From contig CAVUMR010000003.1 in assembly GCA_963742715.1 (NCBI GenBank), positions 1 through 64,000 on the forward strand: a stretch of 64,000 bases of DNA. Direction: 5' to 3'. Numbering within the stretch: position 1 is the stretch's first letter; every line of letters begins with the position of its first letter. Of the stretch, positions 32,111 through 39,669 are shown piece after piece. Below the pieces are notes generated by a model that saw only the letters and a program-made list of their open reading frames with translations, did no database searches and was not told the origin of the DNA. Both the position numbers and the translations under genes were made by a program. This DNA comes from CAVUMR01 sp963742715 (GTDB taxonomy: Bacteria; Actinomycetota; Actinomycetes; Mycobacteriales; Micromonosporaceae).

Positions 32111-32821
32111 ATGGCAGGAGAATCAGCCGCTGGCCGAGTCACCCGGGACCTGCGCCAACGGATGTTGAGCGGCGAACTGCGGCCGGGCACCCGGCTGTCG
32201 CAGCACCGGCTCGCCCAGGAGTACGACGTCAGCCGCATGCCCGCCCGCGACGCCCTGCAGGCGCTGGCCAGCGAAGGGCTGGTCGACGTCAGTGCCACCA
32301 CCGCCGTGGTGCGGCGGCTGTCGGTCGCGGAGCTACAGGAACTCTATGAGCTGCGTGAGGCGGTGGAGCCGTTGCTGACCCGACTCGCCGTACCCAACGT
32401 CGGTCGCGCCGAACTCACCCAGATGAAGGTGCTCCTCGAGCGGATGGAGTCGGGTATCGCGCCGGTGCAGTGGTTGGAGTGCAACACCGAATTCCACGCG
32501 CTCGTCTACACCCGCGGCAACCGCCCGCGGATGATCCAGATCACCGAGCAGCTGCGCAGACTCACCGATCGCTACCTCTACCTGCACGTCGGGGTGTTCG
32601 GCGACATGGACCACCTCCACGACGAACACCGCGGCATCTACGAGGCAGTGAGCCGAGGCGACGCGAACGCCGCGGCCGACTTGACCCGCGCGCACCTCGC
32701 GACCTCCCACGAGTTCATACTCCGGTTCCTGCTCGACAGCGAGCACAGCTCGTTGGAGCCCGAAATCGACCACACCGACCAGTCTTTCGGCATCGTCGGT
32801 GCTGGGGGACTGATCGGGTAG
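32111..32821 (+). CDS. GntR-family (FadR/FCD) transcriptional regulator
   Basis: Regulator of 236 residues. The N-terminal winged helix-turn-helix (about 8-75) has LRPGTRLSQHRLAQEYDVSRMPARDALQALASEGLV. The C-terminal FCD all-helical ligand domain has LYELREAVEPLLTRLA and HRGIYEAVSRGDANAAADLTRAHL with metal-binding His residues. It is divergent from the aldehyde dehydrogenase operon; its likely operators are the palindromes at 31965-31996. The effector is probably a carboxylate bound through the FCD metal site, by family analogy. Confidence 0.92.
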   Translation: MAGESAAGRVTRDLRQRMLSGELRPGTRLSQHRLAQEYDVSRMPARDALQALASEGLVDVSATTAVVRRLSVAELQELYELREAVEPLLTRLAVPNVGRAELTQMKVLLERMESGIAPVQWLECNTEFHALVYTRGNRPRMIQITEQLRRLTDRYLYLHVGVFGDMDHLHDEHRGIYEAVSRGDANAAADLTRAHLATSHEFILRFLLDSEHSSLEPEIDHTDQSFGIVGAGGLIG

Positions 32822-32837
32822 AGCCGCACCGTCTCCG

Positions 32838-32984
32838 TCAGCAGCCTCCGCTTTGGGCGAATCCGCACGGGACTTCGGCCTTCTTCGCCGGTACGAACGA
32901 TGCGGTCTCGAGCGTCGTCGCGTCGGGGCTCAGCGTCATGGTGTCTCCGGCAGTACCGCCGCGGCTGACATGCCGACCGAACAC
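32838..32984 (-). CDS. candidate small peptide with C-terminal CGFAQSGGC (33 or 48 aa)
   Basis: Small reading frame with mycobacterial codon use (mostly G/C at third positions). Two starts have ribosome-binding sites: GTG 32984 after GGAGG (48 residues) and ATG 32939 after GGAG (33 residues, MTLSPDATTLETASFV). The sequence ends VPAKKAEVPCGFAQSGGC, with two cysteines seven residues apart and the last residue Cys. A 21-residue frame lies just upstream. It may be a ribosomally made peptide, a metal-binding peptide or a regulatory leader peptide. No modifying enzyme is nearby and I recognise no family. Confidence 0.35.
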   Translation of the reverse strand: MFGRHVSRGGTAGDTMTLSPDATTLETASFVPAKKAEVPCGFAQSGGC

Positions 32985-33003
32985 GCCGCCTCCGTGGCAG
33001 CGC

Positions 33004-33069
33004 TCAGTCCAGTGCCAGCAGTGCGGCAACGCCTTCTCCGGCGGCGATCGGCTTGATGGACTTGTACAT
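33004..33069 (-). CDS. candidate 21-aa peptide ORF
   Basis: ATG 33069 is preceded by CTCGGAGGTCGAA, a strong ribosome-binding site. It encodes MYKSIKPIAAGEGVAALLAL followed by Asp and a TGA stop. The next small frame starts 20 bp further on. Short length makes this uncertain, but the tandem of strong ribosome-binding sites is not expected by chance. Confidence 0.3.
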   Translation of the reverse strand: MYKSIKPIAAGEGVAALLALD

Positions 33070-33305
33070 TTCGACCTCCGAGATACTCCATCGCGATTGG
33101 TGGGCAACGCAATTGCGGCTCTACGGACCGCAATCGTGGACACGCCAAGGGCTGAACCCATCCAAGGTCCTGCCTTTGAATGGTCCTACCAACATTTCTA
33201 ATGGTACGGAGAAGCGGTGCCGTGAGCCACATCACAATGCGTGACGTGGCTCACACAGCGAACAGCAGCCGGTTCGTAGCCTGCCCGTTGGTAGCGTTGG
33301 GTTTC

Positions 33306-33626
33306 GTGCATGACGACCAGCCAAGCCCTGATGACGAACTAGCAGCGTTGGTCTCAGACCAAGAGCTCGCCGACGACGAAGTGGAGATGTCCGAACAGGA
33401 CATCAACGCCCATACCCTGTCGATCCGCCGCGCCGATGGCACAGAAGTCGTGACCGTCGCGTCCGCGCTGGGGTCCGGGGAGCAGTGGTCGGTGTACATG
33501 CAGCCCGGGGGCGGCTTGCAGAACGCATACCTAGGCGGACAGGACGACCCCCGCGTTTGGGTCAACACCGATGAGTCCTCGGTATCGCGCGACGACGACG
33601 GAACCTACGTCATCTACATCGACTGA
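33306..33626 (+). CDS. acidic hypothetical protein
   Basis: Acidic soluble protein of 106 residues from GTG 33306 (MHDDQPSPDDELAALVSDQELADDEVEM). Longer in-frame starts exist at 33222 and 33180 but lack a clear ribosome-binding site. The second half (LSIRRADGTEVVTVASALG ... WSVYMQPGGGLQNAYLGG ... DGTYVIYID) looks like a beta-rich domain. No signal peptide, cysteine or known motif. Function unknown. Upstream DNA back to 33069 is comparatively AT-rich and may hold divergent promoters. Confidence 0.55.
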   Translation: MHDDQPSPDDELAALVSDQELADDEVEMSEQDINAHTLSIRRADGTEVVTVASALGSGEQWSVYMQPGGGLQNAYLGGQDDPRVWVNTDESSVSRDDDGTYVIYID

Positions 33627-33993
33627 TCAGCTTTCAGCGGCGCTGGCCGCTACGCGAGTGAGCCAGCAGCTCCCCCGACCATGTCAGTACCGCCGAGTGA
33701 CGAGTGCCGTCGGGACAGCTTTGGCCGCTTGGCCCGTCGACCGTCACCGTCGCCGTCACCCCCTCCGCCCGGACCGCTGGGCGTCGAGATCGGACTCGGC
33801 CAATCGGATGACGCGCACACGAGCGGTGCCCGACGAGCCCAACCCTAAAGCCGAAAATGATTGTTCAACAGCAGGTTCACTGCGCCGCACAGCTGGCTAA
33901 CAGCGGGCACAGGGACGAATCAAAGGCCAGCTACCTAACGTCGGGCTGTCGGGATGAACCGGAGCGAATGCCTCCGGACCTAGGAGTAACACG
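33627..33993. other. 367-bp intergenic region, no gene seen
   Basis: No convincing reading frame or RNA. The 3' end carries TAGGAGTAACAC, the ribosome-binding site of the secreted Gly/Pro-rich protein; its promoter should lie here. Confidence 0.6.
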
Positions 33994-34629
33994 GTGAACC
34001 TCAAGAAGGCCATCGCGGGAGTTTCTCTCGCTGGCAGCGTGGGACTGGCCCTGATCGGGGCCGGTTCGGGAGTGGCGTATGCGGCACCGGGCGGCGGTGG
34101 AGGCGGCGGCGGTTGTATGCCGCCGATCTGCCAAGGCGGAGGACAGGGGCCCGGCGGCCCTCATCAGGGTCCCGGAGGCCCGCCGCAGGGTCAGGGTGGT
34201 CCCGGTGACAACCGCGGACCTGGTGGCCCCGGTGGTCCGGGCGACTTCCGCGGGCCCGGCGGCCCGGGTGGTCCCGGCGACGACCGCGGCCCCGGTGACT
34301 TCCGCGGTCCCGGGGACAACCGTGGACCGGGTGGTCCGGGCGACGACCGCGGCCCCGGCGACTTCCGCGGGCCCGGTGGTCCAGGCGACTTCGGCCAGCG
34401 GCCCGATGACGCCTTCAGAGGATTCCGCGGTCAGCCGTGGGGCGATGGAGCAGCGCCGTGGGGCTGGGGAGCGCCGCCGCGGGCCGGGTGGGGCGGACCG
34501 TTCCCTCCCCCGGGCGGAATATGGAACCAAGGACCGATCAACTACTGGGGCTACAACGAGACCCCAATATGGGATCAGGGCCAAAACGGTTGGGGCTTCT
34601 ACTTCTTCGGAATCTGGATCCCGCTGTAA
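33994..34629 (+). CDS. secreted Gly/Pro/Asp-rich repeat protein
   Basis: Exported protein of 211 residues. It begins at GTG 33994 with MNLKKAIAGVSLAGSVGLAL and a Sec signal peptide cleaved probably after GVAYA. The mature N-terminus has a glycine run and two cysteines (GGCMPPICQGG). About 90 residues of imperfect repeats built from GPGGPGD, DRGPGDFRGP and DNRGPGG follow. The C-terminus is rich in Trp/Tyr/Phe (INYWGYNETPIWDQGQNGWG) and ends in GIWIPL. The repeats are probably disordered. Cell-envelope location is inferred. Function unknown. Confidence 0.8.
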   Translation: MNLKKAIAGVSLAGSVGLALIGAGSGVAYAAPGGGGGGGGCMPPICQGGGQGPGGPHQGPGGPPQGQGGPGDNRGPGGPGGPGDFRGPGGPGGPGDDRGPGDFRGPGDNRGPGGPGDDRGPGDFRGPGGPGDFGQRPDDAFRGFRGQPWGDGAAPWGWGAPPRAGWGGPFPPPGGIWNQGPINYWGYNETPIWDQGQNGWGFYFFGIWIPL

Positions 34630-34745
34630 CGAGCGTGCCGAGTAGCGCGGTCGTCGCGTATTCGGGGCGACCGCTCACTCGTGCCGCTTTGGGGCTGCTC
34701 GTGGTCAGCCGTGGCGCAGCATTGCCGATGCCGGTTGACTGCTGT

Positions 34746-34790
34746 CAGTCAACAATCCACACTTACGGGCATGCGCAGTCAGCAATCCAC
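34746..34790. promoter_or_regulatory. direct-repeat operator upstream of the DeoR/FGGY operon
   Basis: CAGTCAACAATCCAC (34746-34760) is repeated as CAGTCAGCAATCCAC (34776-34790): 14 of 15 bases identical, 30 bp apart. The second copy ends 15 bp before the GTG start of the DeoR-type regulator. Direct repeats are typical targets of this family, so auto-repression of the operon is likely. Confidence 0.65.
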
Positions 34791-34805
34791 AGACGAGTTG
34801 GCGCC

Positions 34806-35597
34806 GTGCTGCCGGTAGAACGCCATGGCGCCATCACCGAGGCGGTTGCCTCCGCGGGCGTGGTGAGCACGGAAGCGCTGGTCGCGCTGCTCGCCGTATC
34901 GGCCGAGACGGTGCGCCGTGACCTGGCCGTCCTCGAGGAACGCGGCCTCATCCGCCGGGTTCATGGTGGTGCCGCCACCGCCGCCACGCGGGGTTCGGGT
35001 GAAGAGCCATCGTTCACCGTGCGGTCGACGGCAGATCGCGACGCGAAGGCGACGCTGGCCCGCGCGGCCGTGCAACTGCTACGCAACGGGCAGACGGTGG
35101 TGATCGACATCGGCACCACGGCCGTCGAGGTAGCCAGGGCGATCCCGCAAGACTTCCGCGGCACCGTCGCCACCCCATCGCTGCTGGTCGCCACCGAACT
35201 GGCGGACCGGCCGGGGATCGAATTGCTGGTGTGCGGCGGTCGGGTTCGCGGCGGCGACCTTTCCTGCGCCAACGCCCACGCCACGGCGTTCTTCGCCGAC
35301 CTGTATGCCGACATCGCCTTCCTCGGATCCGGCGGCGTCGCAGCCGACGTCGGACTGACCGACTTCCACCTCGACGAGGTGCACGTGAAGACGACCATCA
35401 TCGCCAACAGCGCCCGCAGCTACGCGTTGGCCGATTCCGCGAAGCTGGGCCGCGTGTCGCCGCACCGGGTGTGCGCACTATCCGCGCTGGACGGCATCAT
35501 CACTAATTCCACTGTCCCCGAGAATCTTTCCCACGCCATCGCCGATGCCGGCGGCATCATCGTTTCGCCCGAACTCACCGACCTGCGTGGCGCGTGA
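34806..35597 (+). CDS. DeoR/GlpR-family transcriptional regulator
   Basis: Regulator of 263 residues from GTG 34806 (MLPVERHGAITEAVASAGVV). The N-terminal helix-turn-helix contains VSTEALVALLAVSAETVRRDLAVLEERGLIRRVHGG, the classic DeoR pattern. The C-terminal DeoRC sugar-phosphate sensor domain has VVIDIGTTAVEVARAIP and LGSGGVAADVGLTDFHLDEV. It is the first gene of an operon with an FGGY kinase and two FAD oxidoreductases. The effector is thus probably the phosphorylated polyol made by that kinase. Its TGA overlaps the kinase ATG (TGATG). Confidence 0.92.
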   Translation: MLPVERHGAITEAVASAGVVSTEALVALLAVSAETVRRDLAVLEERGLIRRVHGGAATAATRGSGEEPSFTVRSTADRDAKATLARAAVQLLRNGQTVVIDIGTTAVEVARAIPQDFRGTVATPSLLVATELADRPGIELLVCGGRVRGGDLSCANAHATAFFADLYADIAFLGSGGVAADVGLTDFHLDEVHVKTTIIANSARSYALADSAKLGRVSPHRVCALSALDGIITNSTVPENLSHAIADAGGIIVSPELTDLRGA

Positions 35598-37027
35598 TGG
35601 CCGTCCTCGCCATCGATCAGGGCACGTCGGGTACCAAGGCCGTGGTGCTCGACCCCGACGATGGGATCGTCGGGATTGCCGAGACCGCGATCAATCCCCG
35701 CTACCTGCCGGGCGGCGGCGTCGAGCAGGATCCCGTCGAGATGCTCGAATCGGTGTTGGACGTCGGTCGGCGCGCGATTGCCATGGCCGCCAGGCCAATC
35801 CGCGCCGTGTCACTGGCCAACCAGGGCGAAACCGTGATGGCGTGGGACCGGGACACCGGGCGCCCGTTGACCCCCGCCATCGTCTGGCAGGACCGCCGCG
35901 CGGAGAGCATCTGCGCCGACCTGGCAGCCCACACCGAGTTCATCGCCGAGCGCACCGGCCTGGTACTCGACCCGTACTTCTCGGCACCGAAGATGGCATG
36001 GCTGCGCCGCAATCTCGAGACGGCCGGGGTCGTGACGACGTCGGACACCTGGCTGATTCACCAGTTGACTGGGGCGTTCGTCACCGACGTGTCCACCGCC
36101 AGCCGATCGCTAGTACTGGACATCGACGAACTGCAGTGGAACAGAACACTGCTCGGATTGTTCGGGCTGGACGGCGAGCCACTGCCCGACATCGTGTCCA
36201 ACGATCAGATCGTCGGCACCACCAACGCCTTCGGAGGGGACGTCGCCGTCGGCGGTCTCGTCGTCGACCAGCAGGCCGCGCTGCTCGCAGAAGGCTGCCT
36301 GACGCCAGGGATGGCCAAGTGCACCTTCGGAACCGGAGCATTCCTGTTGGCCAACACCGGCACGACGGCGGTCCACTCGCAGTACGGCCTGACGTCCTCG
36401 GTGGCATGGCGCACCGGAGACACGGCCGTGTACTGCACCGACGGACAGGTCTACACCGCCGCATCGGCGGTCAGGTGGCTGACGTCACTCGGGGTGATCG
36501 CCAGCGCCACGGACCTCGACGAGGTCGCAGCAACCGACAGCGCCGGCGTGTTGTGCGTGCCCGCGCTGGCCGGGCTGGCCGCGCCGTGGTGGCGCTCCGA
36601 TGCCACCGCGACCCTCTCGGGCATGACGCTGTCCACCGGACGCGAACACCTGGTGCTGGCCGTCCTCGAGGGCATCGCCGCTCAAGTCGCCGAACTGGTG
36701 TCGGCCGTCGCGCGCGACGCCGGCGCCCCGTTGACGCGGTTGCGCGTCGACGGCGGCCTGACCCAGTCGCGCGTCCTCATGCAGGCCACCGCCTCCATCC
36801 TGCAGATGCCGATCGACGTGTACCCGTCTCCGCACGCCACCGCCCTCGGCGCTGCTGCACTCGCCGAATTGAGCCTGGACCCTGGCCGCGGAATCGCGAA
36901 CGTTTCAGCGCCCTGGCAGCCGTCGTCGACCTACGAACCGCAGTGGAGCCCGGATCGCGCAACGGAATTCCGCGCCGCCTGGCGCACTTTGGCGTCTGCG
37001 ACGTTCCCACCGCGGGCGACACCGTGA
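35597..37027 (+). CDS. FGGY-family polyol kinase (glycerol kinase-like)
   Basis: Carbohydrate kinase of 476 residues, ATP-dependent. The N-terminal phosphate loop is LAIDQGTSGTKAVVLDPD; QGETVMAWDRDTGRPLTPAIVWQDRR forms the substrate region. In the second domain, FGTGAFLLANTG and RVDGGLTQSRVLMQATA bind ATP and substrate. Closest in style to glycerol and erythritol kinases, but shorter glycerol-kinase marks are diverged. It is coupled by overlap to both neighbours. With a GlpA/GlpB-like pair downstream, the product is probably a polyol phosphate that is then oxidised. The specific polyol (glycerol or a tetritol) cannot be read from sequence. Confidence 0.9.
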   Translation: MAVLAIDQGTSGTKAVVLDPDDGIVGIAETAINPRYLPGGGVEQDPVEMLESVLDVGRRAIAMAARPIRAVSLANQGETVMAWDRDTGRPLTPAIVWQDRRAESICADLAAHTEFIAERTGLVLDPYFSAPKMAWLRRNLETAGVVTTSDTWLIHQLTGAFVTDVSTASRSLVLDIDELQWNRTLLGLFGLDGEPLPDIVSNDQIVGTTNAFGGDVAVGGLVVDQQAALLAEGCLTPGMAKCTFGTGAFLLANTGTTAVHSQYGLTSSVAWRTGDTAVYCTDGQVYTAASAVRWLTSLGVIASATDLDEVAATDSAGVLCVPALAGLAAPWWRSDATATLSGMTLSTGREHLVLAVLEGIAAQVAELVSAVARDAGAPLTRLRVDGGLTQSRVLMQATASILQMPIDVYPSPHATALGAAALAELSLDPGRGIANVSAPWQPSSTYEPQWSPDRATEFRAAWRTLASATFPPRATP

Positions 37028-38394
37028 CGTACGACGTCGTCGTCATCGGGGCAGGCATCGTCGGATCGGCCGTGGCGCGCGACCTGGCGGGCTGCCAACT
37101 CTCGGTGGCGTTGCTCGACGCGCGCTCCGATGTCGGCGACGGCACCAGCAAGGCGAATACCGCCATCCTGCATACCGGCTTCGACGCCAAACCCGGCACG
37201 CTGGAATCACGCATGGTCAGCCGCGGCTACCAAATGCTGTCCGACTACGCCCGGCAGACCGGCATCCCGGTCGAACACACCGGCGCGCTGCTGGTCGCCT
37301 GGGACGCCGAGCAACTCGCGGCATTGCCCACCTTGCAGGCCAAGGCCGGGGCAAACGGCTACCAGCATTGCGAAATCGTCGACGCCCCAACGGTGTACCA
37401 ACAGGTGCCCGATCTGGGCGGCGGCGCGCTCGGCGGGCTGACGGTGCCCGACGAATCCATCATCTGCACCTGGACCACCAACCTGGCACTGGCTACGGAC
37501 GCCGTGAATCGCGGTGCCACACTGTTGCTCGACCACGAGGTCCGCGGGGTAGACGTCGGCGCCGTCGCCACCACCGTGCACACCAGCGCAGGCCCCGTCG
37601 TAGCACGATGGGTCGTCAACGCGGCGGGCCTCGGCGCCGACATTCTTGACCGCGAGTTCGGCTTCGCACGCTTCACCGTCACCCCGCGCCGCGGCGAGTT
37701 GCTCGTCTACGACAAGCTGGCCCGCCCGCTGGTCGACAAGATCGTCCTTCCGGTTCCGTCCGCGGTGGGCAAGGGCGTGTTGGTCAGCCCGACCATCTAC
37801 GGCAACGTCATGCTCGGCCCCACCGCCGAAGACCTCGACGACCGCACCGCCACAGGCACTTCCGAGGCCGGGTTCGAGTTCCTGCTGTCCAAGGGCAGCC
37901 AACTGATGCCGAAACTACTGGCCGAGGAAGTCACCGCCGCATACTCCGGGCTGCGCGCCGCCATCGACCACGGCGACTACCTCATCGAGGCCGACCCCGC
38001 ACAGCGCTATCTGCTCATCGGGGGCATCCGTTCGACAGGGTTGACCGCAGGGATGGCCATCGCCGAGCACGTGCACGGCCTGCTCGAAGACGCAGGCGTG
38101 CGTCTCGCCGCCAAGCCCGAACTGCCTGCCCCGCCCCGGATGCCGAACATCGGCGAGGCGTTCATCAGGCCCTACCAGGACGGTGAGGCCATCGCGGCAG
38201 ATGCGGCCTACGGCAAGATCGTCTGCTTCTGCGAGCGGGTCACGGCCGGGGAGGTCCGCGATGCCTTCGCGTCGGTCATCCCGCCGTGCAGCCTGGACGG
38301 CCTGCGCCGGCGCACCCGTGTCATGAACGGCCGCTGCCAAGGCTTCTACTGTGGCGCCGAGGTGCAGGATCTCGTGGAGAGTCGAGGCCTCTGA
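37024..38394 (+). CDS. FAD-dependent glycerol-3-phosphate dehydrogenase-like oxidoreductase with BFD [2Fe-2S] domain (GlpA-like)
   Basis: Flavoprotein of 456 residues. The FAD-binding motif is VVIGAGIVGSAVARDLAG, followed by a DAO/GlpA fold with HTGFDAKPGTLESRMV. The C-terminal about 70 residues are a BFD-like [2Fe-2S] domain: CFCERVTAGE and then RVMNGRCQGFYCG, giving four cysteines in the expected spacing. This is the architecture of anaerobic GlpA without its long C-terminus. The GTG at 37024 overlaps the kinase stop (GTGA) and its own stop overlaps the next ATG. It probably oxidises the kinase product and passes electrons to the partner encoded next. Confidence 0.9.
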   Translation: MTYDVVVIGAGIVGSAVARDLAGCQLSVALLDARSDVGDGTSKANTAILHTGFDAKPGTLESRMVSRGYQMLSDYARQTGIPVEHTGALLVAWDAEQLAALPTLQAKAGANGYQHCEIVDAPTVYQQVPDLGGGALGGLTVPDESIICTWTTNLALATDAVNRGATLLLDHEVRGVDVGAVATTVHTSAGPVVARWVVNAAGLGADILDREFGFARFTVTPRRGELLVYDKLARPLVDKIVLPVPSAVGKGVLVSPTIYGNVMLGPTAEDLDDRTATGTSEAGFEFLLSKGSQLMPKLLAEEVTAAYSGLRAAIDHGDYLIEADPAQRYLLIGGIRSTGLTAGMAIAEHVHGLLEDAGVRLAAKPELPAPPRMPNIGEAFIRPYQDGEAIAADAAYGKIVCFCERVTAGEVRDAFASVIPPCSLDGLRRRTRVMNGRCQGFYCGAEVQDLVESRGL

Positions 38395-39629
38395 TGAAGA
38401 CCGACGTCGCCATCATCGGCGGCGGGCCCGCAGGACTGACCGCCGCCGCCGAGCTGGCCAAGGATCGCAGTCTCGAGGTCACCGTCCTGGAACGCGAGAC
38501 CCATGCCGGTGGAATCCCCCGCCACAGTGACCATCTCGGCTATGGCATCCGGGACATGAAGAGGTTCGTCAGCGGGCCCGCCTACGCGCGCAAACTGGTG
38601 AGCAAGGCCAGTGCGGCGGGGGCGCACGTCCTCACCGAGGCCATGGTGACCGGCTGGCATGGCGACCGGTCCCTCGAGGTGACGTCCCCGCAGGGCCGCC
38701 TGCGGGTGGACGCCCGCGCAGTCGTGCTGGCCACCGGCGCTCGCGAACGGCCGAGGTCCGCCCGGCTGATCCCGGGTGACCGCACCTCCGGGATCTACAC
38801 CACCGGCCAGCTGCAGAGCCTGGTGCACCTGCACCACCGAACCGTCGGCAGGCGAGCGGTGGTGGTCGGTGCCGAACTGGTCAGCTGGTCAGCAGTGTTG
38901 ACGCTCAAACACGCCGGCTGCCGAACGGAACTCATGACCACCACCTACCCGAGCCCCGAGTCATACGGCGTGTTCAACATCGCCGGGAAGTCCCCACTGC
39001 TCGGCGTGGACGTCGCCACGCGCACCCGGCTGGTGCGCATCATCGGCAAGCCCGCGCTACAGGCCGTCGAGATCGAAGACCTCGACACCCGCACCCGCCG
39101 AATCGTGGAGTGCGACACCCTCGTTCTCACCGGTGACTGGATCCCAGACCACGAACTCGCCCGATCCGCCGGGCTTCCCATGGATGGCAAGACCTTGGGC
39201 CCACTCGTCGACACCGCCCTGCGCACCGGACGCGACGGGGTGTTCGCCGCAGGAAACCTGTGCCACCCGGTGGACACCGCCGACATCGCCGCACTCGATG
39301 GCGCACACGTCGCTCACACCGTGCGCGACTACCTCGACGGGGCACCAAGCATCACCGAAGGTGTTCGGCTACAGGTGGAATCGCCGCTGCGGTGGATCTC
39401 GCCGGGCATCCTGCGGCCCCACGACCGTGCGCCTGCCCGGAACCGGTTGCTGCTGTGGACGGACACGCTGGTCCGCATCCCGCGGATCCGGGTGCGCCAA
39501 GACGGCAAGGTCGTCGCCACGAAGACCTTGCCATGGCCCGCATCACCGGGACGAGTGTTCCGCGTTCCTGCCAACGTACTCACCCGCGTCGACGCGACGG
39601 GCGGCCCCGTTACCCTCTCGCTCGTCTGA
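38394..39629 (+). CDS. FAD-dependent pyridine nucleotide-disulfide-type oxidoreductase, partner of the GlpA-like protein
   Basis: Flavoprotein of 411 residues. It has an N-terminal Rossmann motif VAIIGGGPAGLTAAAELA, the second motif AVVLATGARERPRSARLIPG, and a late FAD segment DGVFAAGNLCHPVDTADIAALDG. No CxxC redox-disulfide is present, so it is not a thioredoxin reductase. It resembles the subunit that accompanies BFD-domain GlpA-like or opine/proline dehydrogenases as electron-transfer partner. TGATG coupling to the preceding gene supports a heteromeric enzyme. A proline-rich C-terminal extension of about 90 residues follows the oxidoreductase core. Confidence 0.85.
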   Translation: MKTDVAIIGGGPAGLTAAAELAKDRSLEVTVLERETHAGGIPRHSDHLGYGIRDMKRFVSGPAYARKLVSKASAAGAHVLTEAMVTGWHGDRSLEVTSPQGRLRVDARAVVLATGARERPRSARLIPGDRTSGIYTTGQLQSLVHLHHRTVGRRAVVVGAELVSWSAVLTLKHAGCRTELMTTTYPSPESYGVFNIAGKSPLLGVDVATRTRLVRIIGKPALQAVEIEDLDTRTRRIVECDTLVLTGDWIPDHELARSAGLPMDGKTLGPLVDTALRTGRDGVFAAGNLCHPVDTADIAALDGAHVAHTVRDYLDGAPSITEGVRLQVESPLRWISPGILRPHDRAPARNRLLLWTDTLVRIPRIRVRQDGKVVATKTLPWPASPGRVFRVPANVLTRVDATGGPVTLSLV

Positions 39630-39669
39630 CGCTCACCACACTTGCGTTGAGATTGCGCTCAGGGCTGTG

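Noticed and set aside
35545..38394. 949-codon plus-strand open frame covering kinase and GlpA-like genes
   Set aside because: Its first half is an off-frame shadow of the FGGY kinase; only the part from 37024 is the real flavoprotein.
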